From positions 16,236,003 to 16,300,002 of the forward strand of contig JAJEKV010000030.1 of the NCBI GenBank assembly GCA_021234155.1: DNA of 64,000 nt, in the 5' to 3' direction. This document shows, piece by piece, positions 55,160-64,000 of the stretch. Under the pieces are notes generated by a model. The model ran no database searches and was not told where the DNA came from. It saw nothing but the letters and a program-made list of their open reading frames with translations. This DNA is from Isoetes taiwanensis. Its lineage: Eukaryota > Streptophyta > Lycopodiopsida > Isoetales > Isoetaceae. How positions within the stretch are numbered: position 1 is the first letter of the stretch; each line of letters opens with the position of its first letter. The translations under genes and the position numbers were made by a program.

Positions 55160-56480
55160 ATGAATATAAACAGTGATCTTAATTATGTTTTCTTGACATA
55201 TAATTTGCCCCCACAATTGCATCATCAAATATCATCAGAGTTCAATCTAATGTGGATGCAGCTAGAGCACCTAGGCATGTTGAGGAACAAGGACAACGTC
55301 AAGAGCGCACTCCACCAAGGCAATTCCGACCAAGAAATCTGTACCAAGAGTTTGATGCACCAACACCAGAAGAGGAGCTATCCTAGATTAAGACAGACGT
55401 TCATGAGATAAGAGCATAGGCGGGGGGCAGCGGGGAGGACGAGAACGAATGTGCAAGTACCCGAAACCCCGACCGCCGAGCAGTTCAGCCAAGGAAGAGA
55501 AGCCGGAGAAGGAGATCATCGCCGCAGTCCTCAGAGCTCTAGTTCAAACTCTAATTCCGGATCGGAAGAAGCGGGGAGGAAGAGGGAGGGGAGGGCCTTG
55601 GGGAGGTCCAAACAGAAGTGATAGAGGCGAGGACACAATCGACTCTCGGAAGAAGGTCGACTTCGGTGGCTTCGGCAATGTATGGAAAACAAAAGAAAGC
55701 TAGAGCAATTCTTATTGGATAGCAGGTCGAGGAATGGAAGCAGAAGCATGAAATGAGGGGAGCATGGGAATGCCTATGGCATGAAGGATAAGGACAAAGC
55801 GAGGTAGCAGCCAACTGAAGGGGCAGCCGAGGATTTGGTGGAAAGGCTATGCCAAAGCACATGGACTAAGCGAGGGGATAGTTGCGGGTTCAAAGAAGTT
55901 TGCCAAAGCATTCAAAGCGTCATTATGTGCCAAGAGAACACAAGTGTCACATGATCGTGATTTTCTGAGGTTCTTGGCGAGGCGATAGAAGTCGATTCGA
56001 GAAGTACGGAAGAATTCATGAGACTAAGGCTCTATGTGCGAAGTTGAGTGCTAGACGCAATGAAGGATTACATAGAAGGGTTGAATAAGGAGATCAGGAA
56101 GCTAGCAAGAGCAATAAACCCTAGGATGGTGTCGAGGCGAGAATCTAAAAGCGGTAAGCTTGCAAGGCAGGACCCTAAGAGAATGCACCAAGGTAGCGGT
56201 ATTAACAAGATAAAGGGAAAGGGCACGGAGGCTATAGCCCAAGGCGGCAAGCCAGTGACTAGCGGAGACCACAATACAACACAAACTATGGGAAGCAAGG
56301 CAATGCAAACTTTGCAAGCGAGGGAAAAAAGCGGGTGACCTTCAAAAGAGCAAGGGAGGGGTTCCAACTATTCAAAAAGCGGTGAAGCAGGTTTTGCAAT
56401 CCATTTCAAAAGAAAAGCGGAGTGTATAAAAGCTTGTGTGCTTTAGGTGTTTCCAGCCAAGGCATGCCCCTTGGTGATGA
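55160..56480 (+). pseudogene. Ty3/gypsy gag remnant with CCHC knuckle
   Basis: Arg/Pro-rich N-terminal frames (about 55290-55390), then a capsid-like part: WHEG..., EDLVERLCQ near 55830 and DYIEGLNKEIRKLARAINPR at about 56060-56120, matching the conserved end of chromovirus gag. The zinc knuckle CFRCFQPRHAPW is readable at about 56441-56476 in one frame, although its last Cys is lost. TATCATCAGAGTT (about 55230) is faintly like a primer-binding site. Gag packages the element RNA; this copy is broken by many frameshifts. Confidence 0.6.
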
Positions 56481-56639
56481 GCGGCATTAGCGGAGATGGG
56501 ATGGGAGACACCCATGGGCCGGCGAAGGCGATGCACCCGGACTATATCGGGGGTGAGTGCCATGTTTTTGTCGCCATTGACGAAACGGCGAAAGTCGGTA
56601 CCAAGTCATTTCAACAACCGGGAAGGCCAAATCAAGTCT

Positions 56640-57250
56640 TTTCATAGTGTTGATAGATCACGGGGAGCACCCATAATTTTGCTTCTCAAGGATGAGTACG
56701 GATGTTGAAGCTGAAGCCGTTGAAGTCAAGCCTAGGCTAGTTGTCTTGGCTAGTGAAGCGGTCAGACACACAGCGGGGAAGAGGATCAACTTCAACATAG
56801 ACTTGCCGGTATCAATGTTGCATTGGGGCGAAGTGATGAACATCGGCAAATGCGACTTGATCATAGGCATGGAATACCTTGGACCGGCAGGGCGATAATT
56901 GATTGTGGGAAGCGGAAAAGTAGCCTTAACAACGCCCGAGAGGCAAGGTCATTGAGATAACAGGTAAAAAAGTCATCCCAATCATGCAATGCATGTCTAG
57001 TGAGAAGTTACTTAAATGCATAAGGAAGGAGCAAGTGGCCTATCTCCTTAAACTTGAGGTTGACGACCAAGAGACAGAAGAAGAGAAAGAGGCCAAAACA
57101 TTGAGCAAGCTCCTAAAGCCTATAGCAAAGTTGGTGAAGGAATTCCATGACTTGTTTCCTGATGAGATTAAGCGACTTCCACCCTCTGAGGAGGAGAGTG
57201 TGAAAATAGCACTTGAGTCGGGGACTAAGCCAACAAGCAAGGCGCCCTGA
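56640..57250 (+). pseudogene. Gypsy protease remnant
   Basis: GTTGATAGATCACGGGGAGC (about 56650) is a degenerate D-S/T-G active-site region. KCDLIIGMEYLGPAG (about 56850-56895) matches the conserved hydrophobic block of gypsy proteases. The linker to RT (56984-57250) ends with FHDLFPDEIKRLPPSEE, the usual pre-RT sequence. Confidence 0.6.
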
Positions 57251-57288
57251 GAATGTCGACCCAAGAGTTGTGGAATTGAAGAAACAAT

Positions 57289-58480
57289 TTGCAAGAATTG
57301 CTAGACCTAGGGTTCATAAGACCTAGTGTCTCTCCTTTTGGAGCGCCTATACTTTTTGTGAAGAAGAAGGATGGAAGCCTTAGGATGTGCATTGACTATC
57401 GTCAATTTAATAAGCACACCATCAAAAACAAGTATGCTTTGCCTAGATCAGATGATCTAATGGACCAATTGCAAGGCGCGAAGATCTTTTCCAAGATAGA
57501 TTTGAGATCAGGTTATCATCAGATCAGAATCAAAGAAGAGGACATCCACAAGACAGCATTCAGGACGAGATATGGTCACTACGAGTTCATAGTGATGCCG
57601 TTTAGATTGTCTAATGCTCCAGCAACCTTCATGAGGCTCGTGAACGATGTTTTCCGTGAATTCCTAGACTCTTTCATCATAGTTTTCTTTGATTATATTC
57701 TAATTTACAGCAAGTCCCTAGAGGAGCATGTCCAGCACTTAAGAAAGGTGCTTGAAAAGCTAAGAAGGCATCAACTCTTTGCGAAGCTATCAAGTGCCGC
57801 CATAACACAAAGGGTGGAGTACTTGGGGGCATGTGATCCACCGGCCGGAAAGGTATTTCCGCAGACCCTGCGAAGATGGGGCGATGTCGATTGGCGGCAC
57901 CGAAGAAACACCCATGAAGTGAGAAGCTTCCACCGGCCTAGCGAGGATATTACCGGGAAATTAAGTAAAGAACTTTGCAAAAGTAAGCGGCGCCAGCAGC
58001 AGAACCCTCGCCAATGGCGGGGAAAGATAAAGGATTGGGCAAGTCATTGTGAAAAAGAAGGCCCTGCGGCGTTTGAGACAGAGGAAGAAGCGACAACGAC
58101 ACGATCCCTGGTCTTGCCGGATCGATAAAATAAGCTTGTGGACGGGCGGCTAGCGGGGATAACAGCAGTGCGGTCCTCATGCGGGGAGGGAAAAGGGGTA
58201 GTGGCCTATGACTTTCGAAGAAGAAGATGAATGATGAGGCGGCGTATTACCCGGCGCATGATCGAGGAGCTTGGCTATAGTAAGAGCTTTAAAATTTGGA
58301 GGCACTATCTATTGGGAAGAAGGTTCAGCTAGATACGGATCATCAAAGCCTCAATACATTTTTCACACAACCACTCCTCAATTTGAGGCAAAGGAGGTGG
58401 ATGGAATTCCTCGAAGAATATGACTTGAGATAACTTATAAGCCGGGCAAGCTCAGCGTAGTTCTGGATCGCTTTCTAGGA
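57289..58480 (+). pseudogene. Gypsy reverse transcriptase and RNase H (active site changed)
   Basis: The frame 57289-58128 has [54 protein letters not shown] and the [18 protein letters not shown] block of Ty3/gypsy RT. The catalytic box reads [10 protein letters not shown] instead of the usual F-I-D-D type: the second Asp is Tyr (codon TAT, 57694-57696), which alone would inactivate it. After about 57830 the frame is shifted. RNase H remnants are AVRSSCGEGKGVVAYDFR (about 58165-58220), then LDTDHQSLNTFFTQP and LNLRQRRWMEFLEEYD (about 58330-58430). Confidence 0.85.
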
Positions 58481-58649
58481 AACCATTGAAGGCGAGGGGC
58501 GCGCCAATGCCATATCAATGCTCACAAGTGAATATGGCAAGAAGATCGAAGAAACCTTGCCAGCAGATCGACTTTAAAGAAGTTTGGGCAAGTCTTTATA
58601 AGGAGGCGGGGTGATAAGGAAAAGGAGATGTTAGGAGCACTATAAGAAG

Positions 58650-60005
58650 GAGGGTAACTTGCTATACCATAGGAAACAAATTGTGTGTACGGAATCTTGA
58701 GGGTAAGGAAGCTAATCCTCCATGATACACACAATAGTCCCATAGCGAGGGCATGCGGGGTTTATGAAGACATACTTCAAGATTAGAAGCGGCTCGCCAC
58801 GGCGCCATGAAGAAGCGGAATAGCAAAGGTACATTCGTGAGTGCGGATATACCCGGCAAACAAAGGCGGAGCAACTCCGAATCCCAGGAGCCTTGGAGTC
58901 GTTGCCAATGCCAAATGCTAAGTGGGAAGTCATAAGCATGGACTTCATTACAGGGCTCCCAAGAACAGCAAGAGGAAGGGCGCCGATGGTGGTGAGTCGA
59001 TAAGTTGTCGAAGATGGCACACTTTGTGCGTGCGGGGACAACAGAACCGCGGCATTGGAATCTTGCCGTCCTATTTACTAAGGATTTTTAGACTCCACGG
59101 CATGCGAGGAGATAATCTCGGATAGGGACTCTAAATTCATGAGTGCTTTTTGGCATGACCTATTTACCACCATCCAGACGAAGCTCTCCATGAGCACGGC
59201 ATACCACCCGCAGACGGATGGTCAGACGGAGCGAAACAATAGGGTCATCGAAGATATGTTAGAAGCTATGTTTGGAACAAGCAATCTAAGTGGGATGATT
59301 TCATCCACTTAGTAGAATTCGCTTACTATGATACCCAAGCGGGAGTCATCGCGGATGCCTCCTTTTATGATCAATTATGGGTACCAGTGTCTTACCCGGA
59401 TACTTGGCACAATCCGGTGTCCAAGGTAGAAGTCTCGACAAATGCTTTGGGAGATCACGGCCGGTTGGTGGAGGAGGTGAAGGATACCTCCTAGCAACAA
59501 GTAAGTAGAGAAAAGCATCACCCAAGCACCTGGGGGACGATGGGGAATTTGAGGTGGGAGACAATGTATGGTTGAAGATCAAGGTGAAGCGAGGCCAAGC
59601 TCGCGCCGGCAATTGCAAAGATGGTTTGGACCTTCGGGATAACCAAAAGAGTAGGTACCCAATCCTACAAGTTGGACCTGCGGACACATCTCAAAATCCA
59701 TAGGGTCTTCCATGTAAGTCTCCCTCTGAGGCACACTCCTAATCGGAGGAAGTATTGGGAGACAACCAAATTCTTTGGAAATGATGGATGACCAGCTTGA
59801 AATCGTCCACGAGGTTCTTCTTGGCGGGACTTATAAGAAGACAAGAAGATCCAAATTTCTCCAATACCTTGTGAAATGGGCGCATTTACGTGGAAGGCCT
59901 TCGTGGGTACTACAATCAGATTTGGGAAGCGGTACCCCCAATTCATGGAGCAATGCAAAAGTGGAAACAGATCACAGAAGTAGTGGACATCGACTCGATA
60001 GGTGA
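58650..60005 (+). pseudogene. Gypsy integrase with chromodomain (chromovirus type)
   Basis: Several frames give a zinc-binding remnant around GHAGFMKTYFKI (about 58750), then AKWEVISMDFITGLPRTARG (about 58918-58978, first catalytic Asp). [17 protein letters not shown] (second Asp) and [20 protein letters not shown] with the catalytic Glu lie at about 59118-59250. The C-terminal chromodomain-like segment is EVLLGGTYKKTRRSKFLQYL followed by VKWAHLRGRPSWV (59805-59930), typical of chromoviruses. In this group the chromodomain is thought to guide integration to marked chromatin. Stops show that this copy is inactive. Confidence 0.8.
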
Positions 60006-60099
60006 GTGGAAGGTAGATTAAAAGTCTACTTCCGTCCACGAGTAGGCGACCTTGAAGATAAAGAGGTCATTCAGGTATGCATTGATAGGAAAGCACCTC

Positions 60100-60360
60100 T
60101 AGTCAATGCCTACTACGGGGAGGACTCTATCCTTCACGCCCAAATACGGGAAGGACGCTATCCTCCATGCCAAAGGCAACTAAAGGTATAGGCATGAGTA
60201 AGTATCCTAGGCATGATAGGGCGCTGTCTCCACGGCATGACGAGGAAGAAGCCATCCTCCACGCCGAGATGATAAAAGGTGTAGGCATTAGAAATCATAT
60301 TAGGCATGATAGGACGCTTGTCTCCACGGCCATGATGGAAGAAGGATCCTCATCCTACAT
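60100..60360 (+). repeat. Direct repeat downstream of the chromodomain
   Basis: A unit of about 92 bp (AAAGGTATAGGCATGAGTAA...GGCATGATAGGGCGCTGTCT...GAAGCCATCCTCC, from 60182) is repeated with changes from 60276. Related words such as ACGCTATCCTCCATGCC precede it. It may be part of the 3' untranslated region of the gypsy element. No 3' LTR was found after it. Confidence 0.6.
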
Positions 60361-61777
60361 CGGGACACAATGCTTGCATTCATTTTGTTAATTAATTGTA
60401 ATTAAATGATTGGTTCCCTAATAACCATCTTTACACAAAAAAAAATATGCTAACATAATGTGAATCGAGATTTGAGATTTGATTGAAAATGAATTTTCTG
60501 TGGCGCAGGTAGCAGCAGTAGCGGCAGCGGCTAGGGCAGTTCCAGAGGCAGAGAGCCTCCTCCACCCTCCATTTTTGGCACTACCTCTATTCCCTTGATC
60601 TTCTTAAAGTTGAATTCAGTTGCTAGCAAGAAATCGACCACTTTGGCTGAGGAATCTGGAGTTTATTGGTGTCAGGATTTTGACGCAGTATCAGGCGGTT
60701 CTTCCTAGATTCTTGCTGGTAAGCCACTAATGCAGCCTTTTTTGCTCTTCTGCTCTTCTTCCAAATGTGGCAATATGTTTCTTGTTTGGGTAGTGGATTG
60801 GGTTCTTCGAATCTTGATCTTCATCTTTCTAAGGCAAGAACACATCAAAATGGTGGGGATGCCTATAAGATGGAGTAATAATGTAGGCAGATCTATCAAG
60901 TGGTGCAGCTTCAATTTCTTGCAATCTTACATTCTAATCATCCAGATTCTTTCATATTTGGTCATTTCCTTTTTCTACTCCTTCTTTCTAGCAGGAGGGT
61001 CCAGATTGTACATTGGAAGGTCTGATAGATTCTTTCTTTAGCAGTATATTCATGTGGGTCTTGGCACTTTGCTGGATTTTTGTTTGCAAGTGCAAAGGAA
61101 ACAAGATATAAGGTGACTACCAAGTAGGTTGATATCTTTTGGCACTCGGTTTCTATCTCAAGTACTGCTATACTTGAGTGGTTGCCAATTCTTGATGTGC
61201 TTTGGTATTTCATGCCAAGAACTCTCAAGTATTGCTATGCTTGAGAGATTTCTCATTGTCGATTGGCATTGGTACCTTATGCCAAGAACCTCATAACCTT
61301 CACAAGTACTGATATGCTTGGTTGGTTATGCTTAAATACTGATATGTTTGAGTGAGAGCTTCTTGATATTCATACTTCTTGCTACTCCCTTACAGATATG
61401 GAGCTTTACTTTTTTCTTGCCCTTTTTCAGCATTATAGAGGTCTTACGTGGTTCTGCCAAATGATACGAATCATTCAGGGGCTTTCAGGGCTTGTTCTTA
61501 GTATCATCGTGTACTATTTGGCTACCATGTGAGAAGATTCATGAGATCTTCAAGTGCATCAGCCGCAAGAGCATTCCAAAATAAGTTTTTTGTTAGTAGA
61601 GAATGAAGATGTTGAGATTACTCCTGTAGTAATTCTCCATTAACATCAAACATTGTACTTCTTTATCTATATAATATAAAAAAAAATCGTACCTTCAAAA
61701 AGTTAGATGCACAAAATTTTGGTAGTCTATGCTCCTGGTTTAAGAGAACATTTGCTTTCATCTCCTTCAAGACAATT
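60361..61777. other. No clear gene; palindromic repeats at 61150-61360
   Basis: An AGC/GGC-rich stretch (60505-60545) and a plausible splice-donor-like G/GTAAGCC at about 60719 hint at an old transcript, but no coding exon could be supported. Four copies of a hairpin word CTCAAGTA-(c/t)tg-c/a-TATACTTGAG-like occur near 61156, 61226, 61300 and 61328. The best two have 8-9-bp arms. Confidence 0.45.
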
Positions 61778-62099
61778 GGGTAAAAGCATGTTAGGGTGTA
61801 CCACTTTTGGAACCTGCAAAAGTACATACACTAGGTACTTCAGAACTGGGTACTTTCTCATTTTTCTTTTCATTAAAACTAATACAAAAATCCAAAATAA
61901 AAGTCAAGGACATGGTAATATTCAAAGTTAAGATAAAGATAATGCTATCGGAGACCAATATATATATAAAAAGTTCTAAAACATACCTTATATTGAAATA
62001 TTATACAGGTACCCAGTACCCAGTCCTGGCTACCTTTTTAGGTACCTTTTTAGTCACTAAATAATACTTTTTAAGGGACACCCTAACATGCTTTTACCC
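61778..62099. mobile_element. MITE, 322 bp, same ends as the 9.26-kb TIR transposon
   Basis: Left end GGGTAAAAGCATGTTAGGGT GTACC, right end its inverse (ACACCCTAACATGCTTTTACCC at 62078-62099). The flanking duplication is AATT (61774-61777, 62100-62103). The ends differ from those of the large element at only two adjacent positions. It has no coding capacity and an AT-rich interior with GGTAC words. Presumably mobilised by a transposase of the 43647-52902 family. Confidence 0.9.
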
Positions 62100-62103
62100 A
62101 ATT

Positions 62104-63692
62104 AGACCTCCTTTTTTTTTTTGAAAGGTCCATTGATCCTTCTCTCACTTCAAGTTACAACTTTCATGTTTTTTTTATCTTCTACTAGTTGCAAAACATC
62201 GTTCAGCAAACAAATTTCCATATGATTGGTGATTCTACTTACCTTCTCATGGTTCATGGCCAAATTGGCATGAACACTTATGTCTATTTATGACCATGAT
62301 ATTAGTAAAACTCCTCTTCTGAGCTATCTTTTAAATGATTATGCAAATTTGTGCATTTTCAAGTTTCAAAAGTAGCAATTTTGTCTTCTTGTCTCATATA
62401 CATTTTTTGAGCATATGCACATGACGTCAGGTCTTCTTTAGACTTTAGAAGTTGAAATCACACAGAAAACCCTTATAGACATCACGATCCAAAAAAATTG
62501 TTTGCTGGTTTTTTCTTGCAGCTCACTGATAGAAAATCTCATCCACTTTTAAAAACCAGCCGAAAATGTTAAATAACACTCAAGATATTATCATTTGAGT
62601 GTGCATACCTTTTTCTGTCACGGGAAAGTGCAGTAGCCAAAATTTTTGTCCAGTTTAAATCCAATTTTCTCAATCATTCCAGATCCAACTTGAACCAATT
62701 TTTTTTCAACATTTTTTCTTTGATTGCTTCTTCAAAAATCATGTGAAAATCATCAGTATAGCTTGAGATCTTCAGATCTAAGTGCAACTATCTCGTCTTG
62801 CTTTAGGAATCCCAAAGTGGTTGATACTTTTTTGTATAAAGATTGGCTATCTTGATCAACCTGGAGGTTCTAAACTATAAAAGTCCATTGAGGTCGATTC
62901 AAGTGCCAAGTTTAAGATCAACATGCTCTTTTTTGCTTTGTTGGGGCAAGAAAAAGAAACACATAGGTCTACACATGGTCAAATAGGATTTGACATGGCC
63001 AATTAATGGTAGATAAGGTCAAGGATCTCTAGCAAGGCATAAATGATTTTGCAAAACCTTCATGGTGGAGAAGTTTCCCATCCATTGCGAGGGCCCTTTG
63101 TAGAAGAGTTTGAGTGGCCCTCCCTTTATGTGATGGCATACTGCCAAATCTTGGTCGAGACTTACGTAGACATGGGTGCCAGAATACCTACTCCCCCTTT
63201 CAATCAGTCTATTGTTAGATAGACAAGCTGGCAGCATTCTCCATATCGAACAGGGTTAGGACTTTATGTTGCAGCCTCGTAAAAGAGGAGAAGTCATACT
63301 TTAGAAGACGAACCCCAATGGGCTATCAGGTAGAAACCCAATTGTTCTGTCATTCGAGCAGGATGAGGACTTTAAAATGGCAATTTGGTTTTGCCATTTT
63401 TTTTTGAAAGACCAAAATTATCTTAGAGGCAAAGTCATATAATCAGTTTTTCCAGAAGATGAAACATGTATTCCCAGTTACCATCTGGGTCAATTGACTA
63501 CAAATGTGTTGGAATTGATATCCTTTAGTGCTTGTTGGTCAAGTATTGGTCTTCTGCCTATAGAAGTTGGTCTTTAGAAAAATGTCGGCATCTTGAGTCC
63601 ATTGACAGAGAGAGTTCACAGTTTTGAGATGAGTAATTCAGCCATCCCTCACATTTTGACTTGCATTGACTTTTTTTTTTAATTTATTTCAG
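62104..63692. other. No gene recognised
   Basis: AT-rich sequence without repeats or motifs that I can support. A pyrimidine tract and TTTATTTCAG (63671-63692) look like a splice acceptor for the coding segment that follows. Confidence 0.5.
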
Positions 63693-64000
63693 TTTGCAAT
63701 TTCTTCTAGCTCCCAGACCTGCTATCAGAATCCTGAACTCGCGTATCATAAGAATCTCAAAGGTAGAGGTTGATGTTCATTCAGATGTGGATGACGTTTT
63801 GCATTTCTTCACTCATGCTATGCGTGTGAAAGTTGGTGGAGTTGTTTCTACTACTAGGATGGGAGGGGTAAGACTTGATTGTCCTCGACATCTTTTGGTT
63901 CGGTTTGAAGATGTTCTCAGCCACCTACATGCTCTTCAACATGGAAACAATCTCAAAGAAACTAGCTTCTCAGTACAGGAGGGCCTCTCCCCTCTTTATT
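63693..64000 (+). CDS. Partial open coding segment at the right edge (possible exon or LINE ORF1)
   Basis: From the AG at 63691-63692 one frame stays open to the end of the window (about 100 codons): APRPAIRILNSRIIRISKVE, then VDDVLHFFTHAMRVKVGGVV, CPRHLLVRFEDVLSHLHALQ and LKETSFSVQEGLSPLY. The pattern LVRF...LHAL...LK.T.F.VQEGLSP recalls the RNA-binding domain of LINE ORF1 proteins (I/V-V-F...R...K-L...ED-L-S/T-P). The preceding T-run and CAG also fit a host exon. The product is not identified. Confidence 0.4.

Noticed and set aside
60505-60725. First exon of a host gene with splice donor near 60719
   Set aside because: A GTAAG-like donor and a mildly GC-rich stretch exist, but no frame gives a recognisable protein and no matching acceptor or downstream exon could be tied to it.

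Overview
The window looks like nuclear DNA of a land plant, probably a repeat-rich one such as a fern or other seed-free plant or a gymnosperm. The sequence alone does not settle the species. It holds one apparently intact host gene, a single-exon F-box gene on the minus strand at 37381-38466. Almost everything else is mobile DNA at different stages of decay. I see no rRNA gene, tRNA gene or CRISPR array.

Positions 826-37268 are a tandem segmental duplication. Copy A (826-25938, about 25.1 kb) and copy B (25939-37268, about 11.3 kb) share one ancestral unit of about 10.5 kb. The size difference comes from insertions found only in A: a 5'-truncated LINE (1205-2993), a hAT transposon region (3690-8287) that itself holds a poly(A)-tailed retrocopy, a young non-autonomous LTR element with identical LTRs (10676-13071), and a near full-length LINE with ORF1, endonuclease and reverse transcriptase (18399-24260). 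Copy B supplies the empty sites for three of these. B has its own changes: a 4-kb internal inversion (31783-35860) with small deletions at both ends, and an unclassified insertion of about 0.9 kb. The body of the unit is an old plant L1-type LINE on the minus strand.

Positions 37269-40770 are single-copy host DNA with the F-box gene. From 40771 to about 60005 there is a composite retroelement. It has a candidate 5' LTR, a clear tRNA-iMet primer-binding site, two gene cassettes with the same unusual promoter design (tandem hairpin units, TATA box, short leader), and then a decayed Ty3/gypsy chromovirus gag-pol with an integrase chromodomain. The first cassette encodes the most striking object here. 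It is a protein that starts with the histone H3 tail sequence ARTKQTA, continues through about 300 residues of charged and Tyr-rich sequence, and ends in a gap-free histone H3 fold. The second cassette encodes a protein I do not recognise. The two cassettes were pushed apart by a 9.26-kb DNA transposon (43647-52902) with perfect 22-bp TIRs and a 4-bp target duplication. It carries a degenerate DDE-type transposase and arrays of the palindrome ATGTACAT. A 322-bp MITE with the same TIRs and a 4-bp duplication lies at 61778-62099.

The last 3.6 kb is mostly anonymous, with a palindromic repeat cluster near 61150-61360 and an open coding segment running off the right edge. The candidate for an undescribed system is the retroelement-associated pair of hairpin-promoter genes, one of them an H3-tail/H3-fold protein, placed upstream of a chromodomain-type polyprotein.
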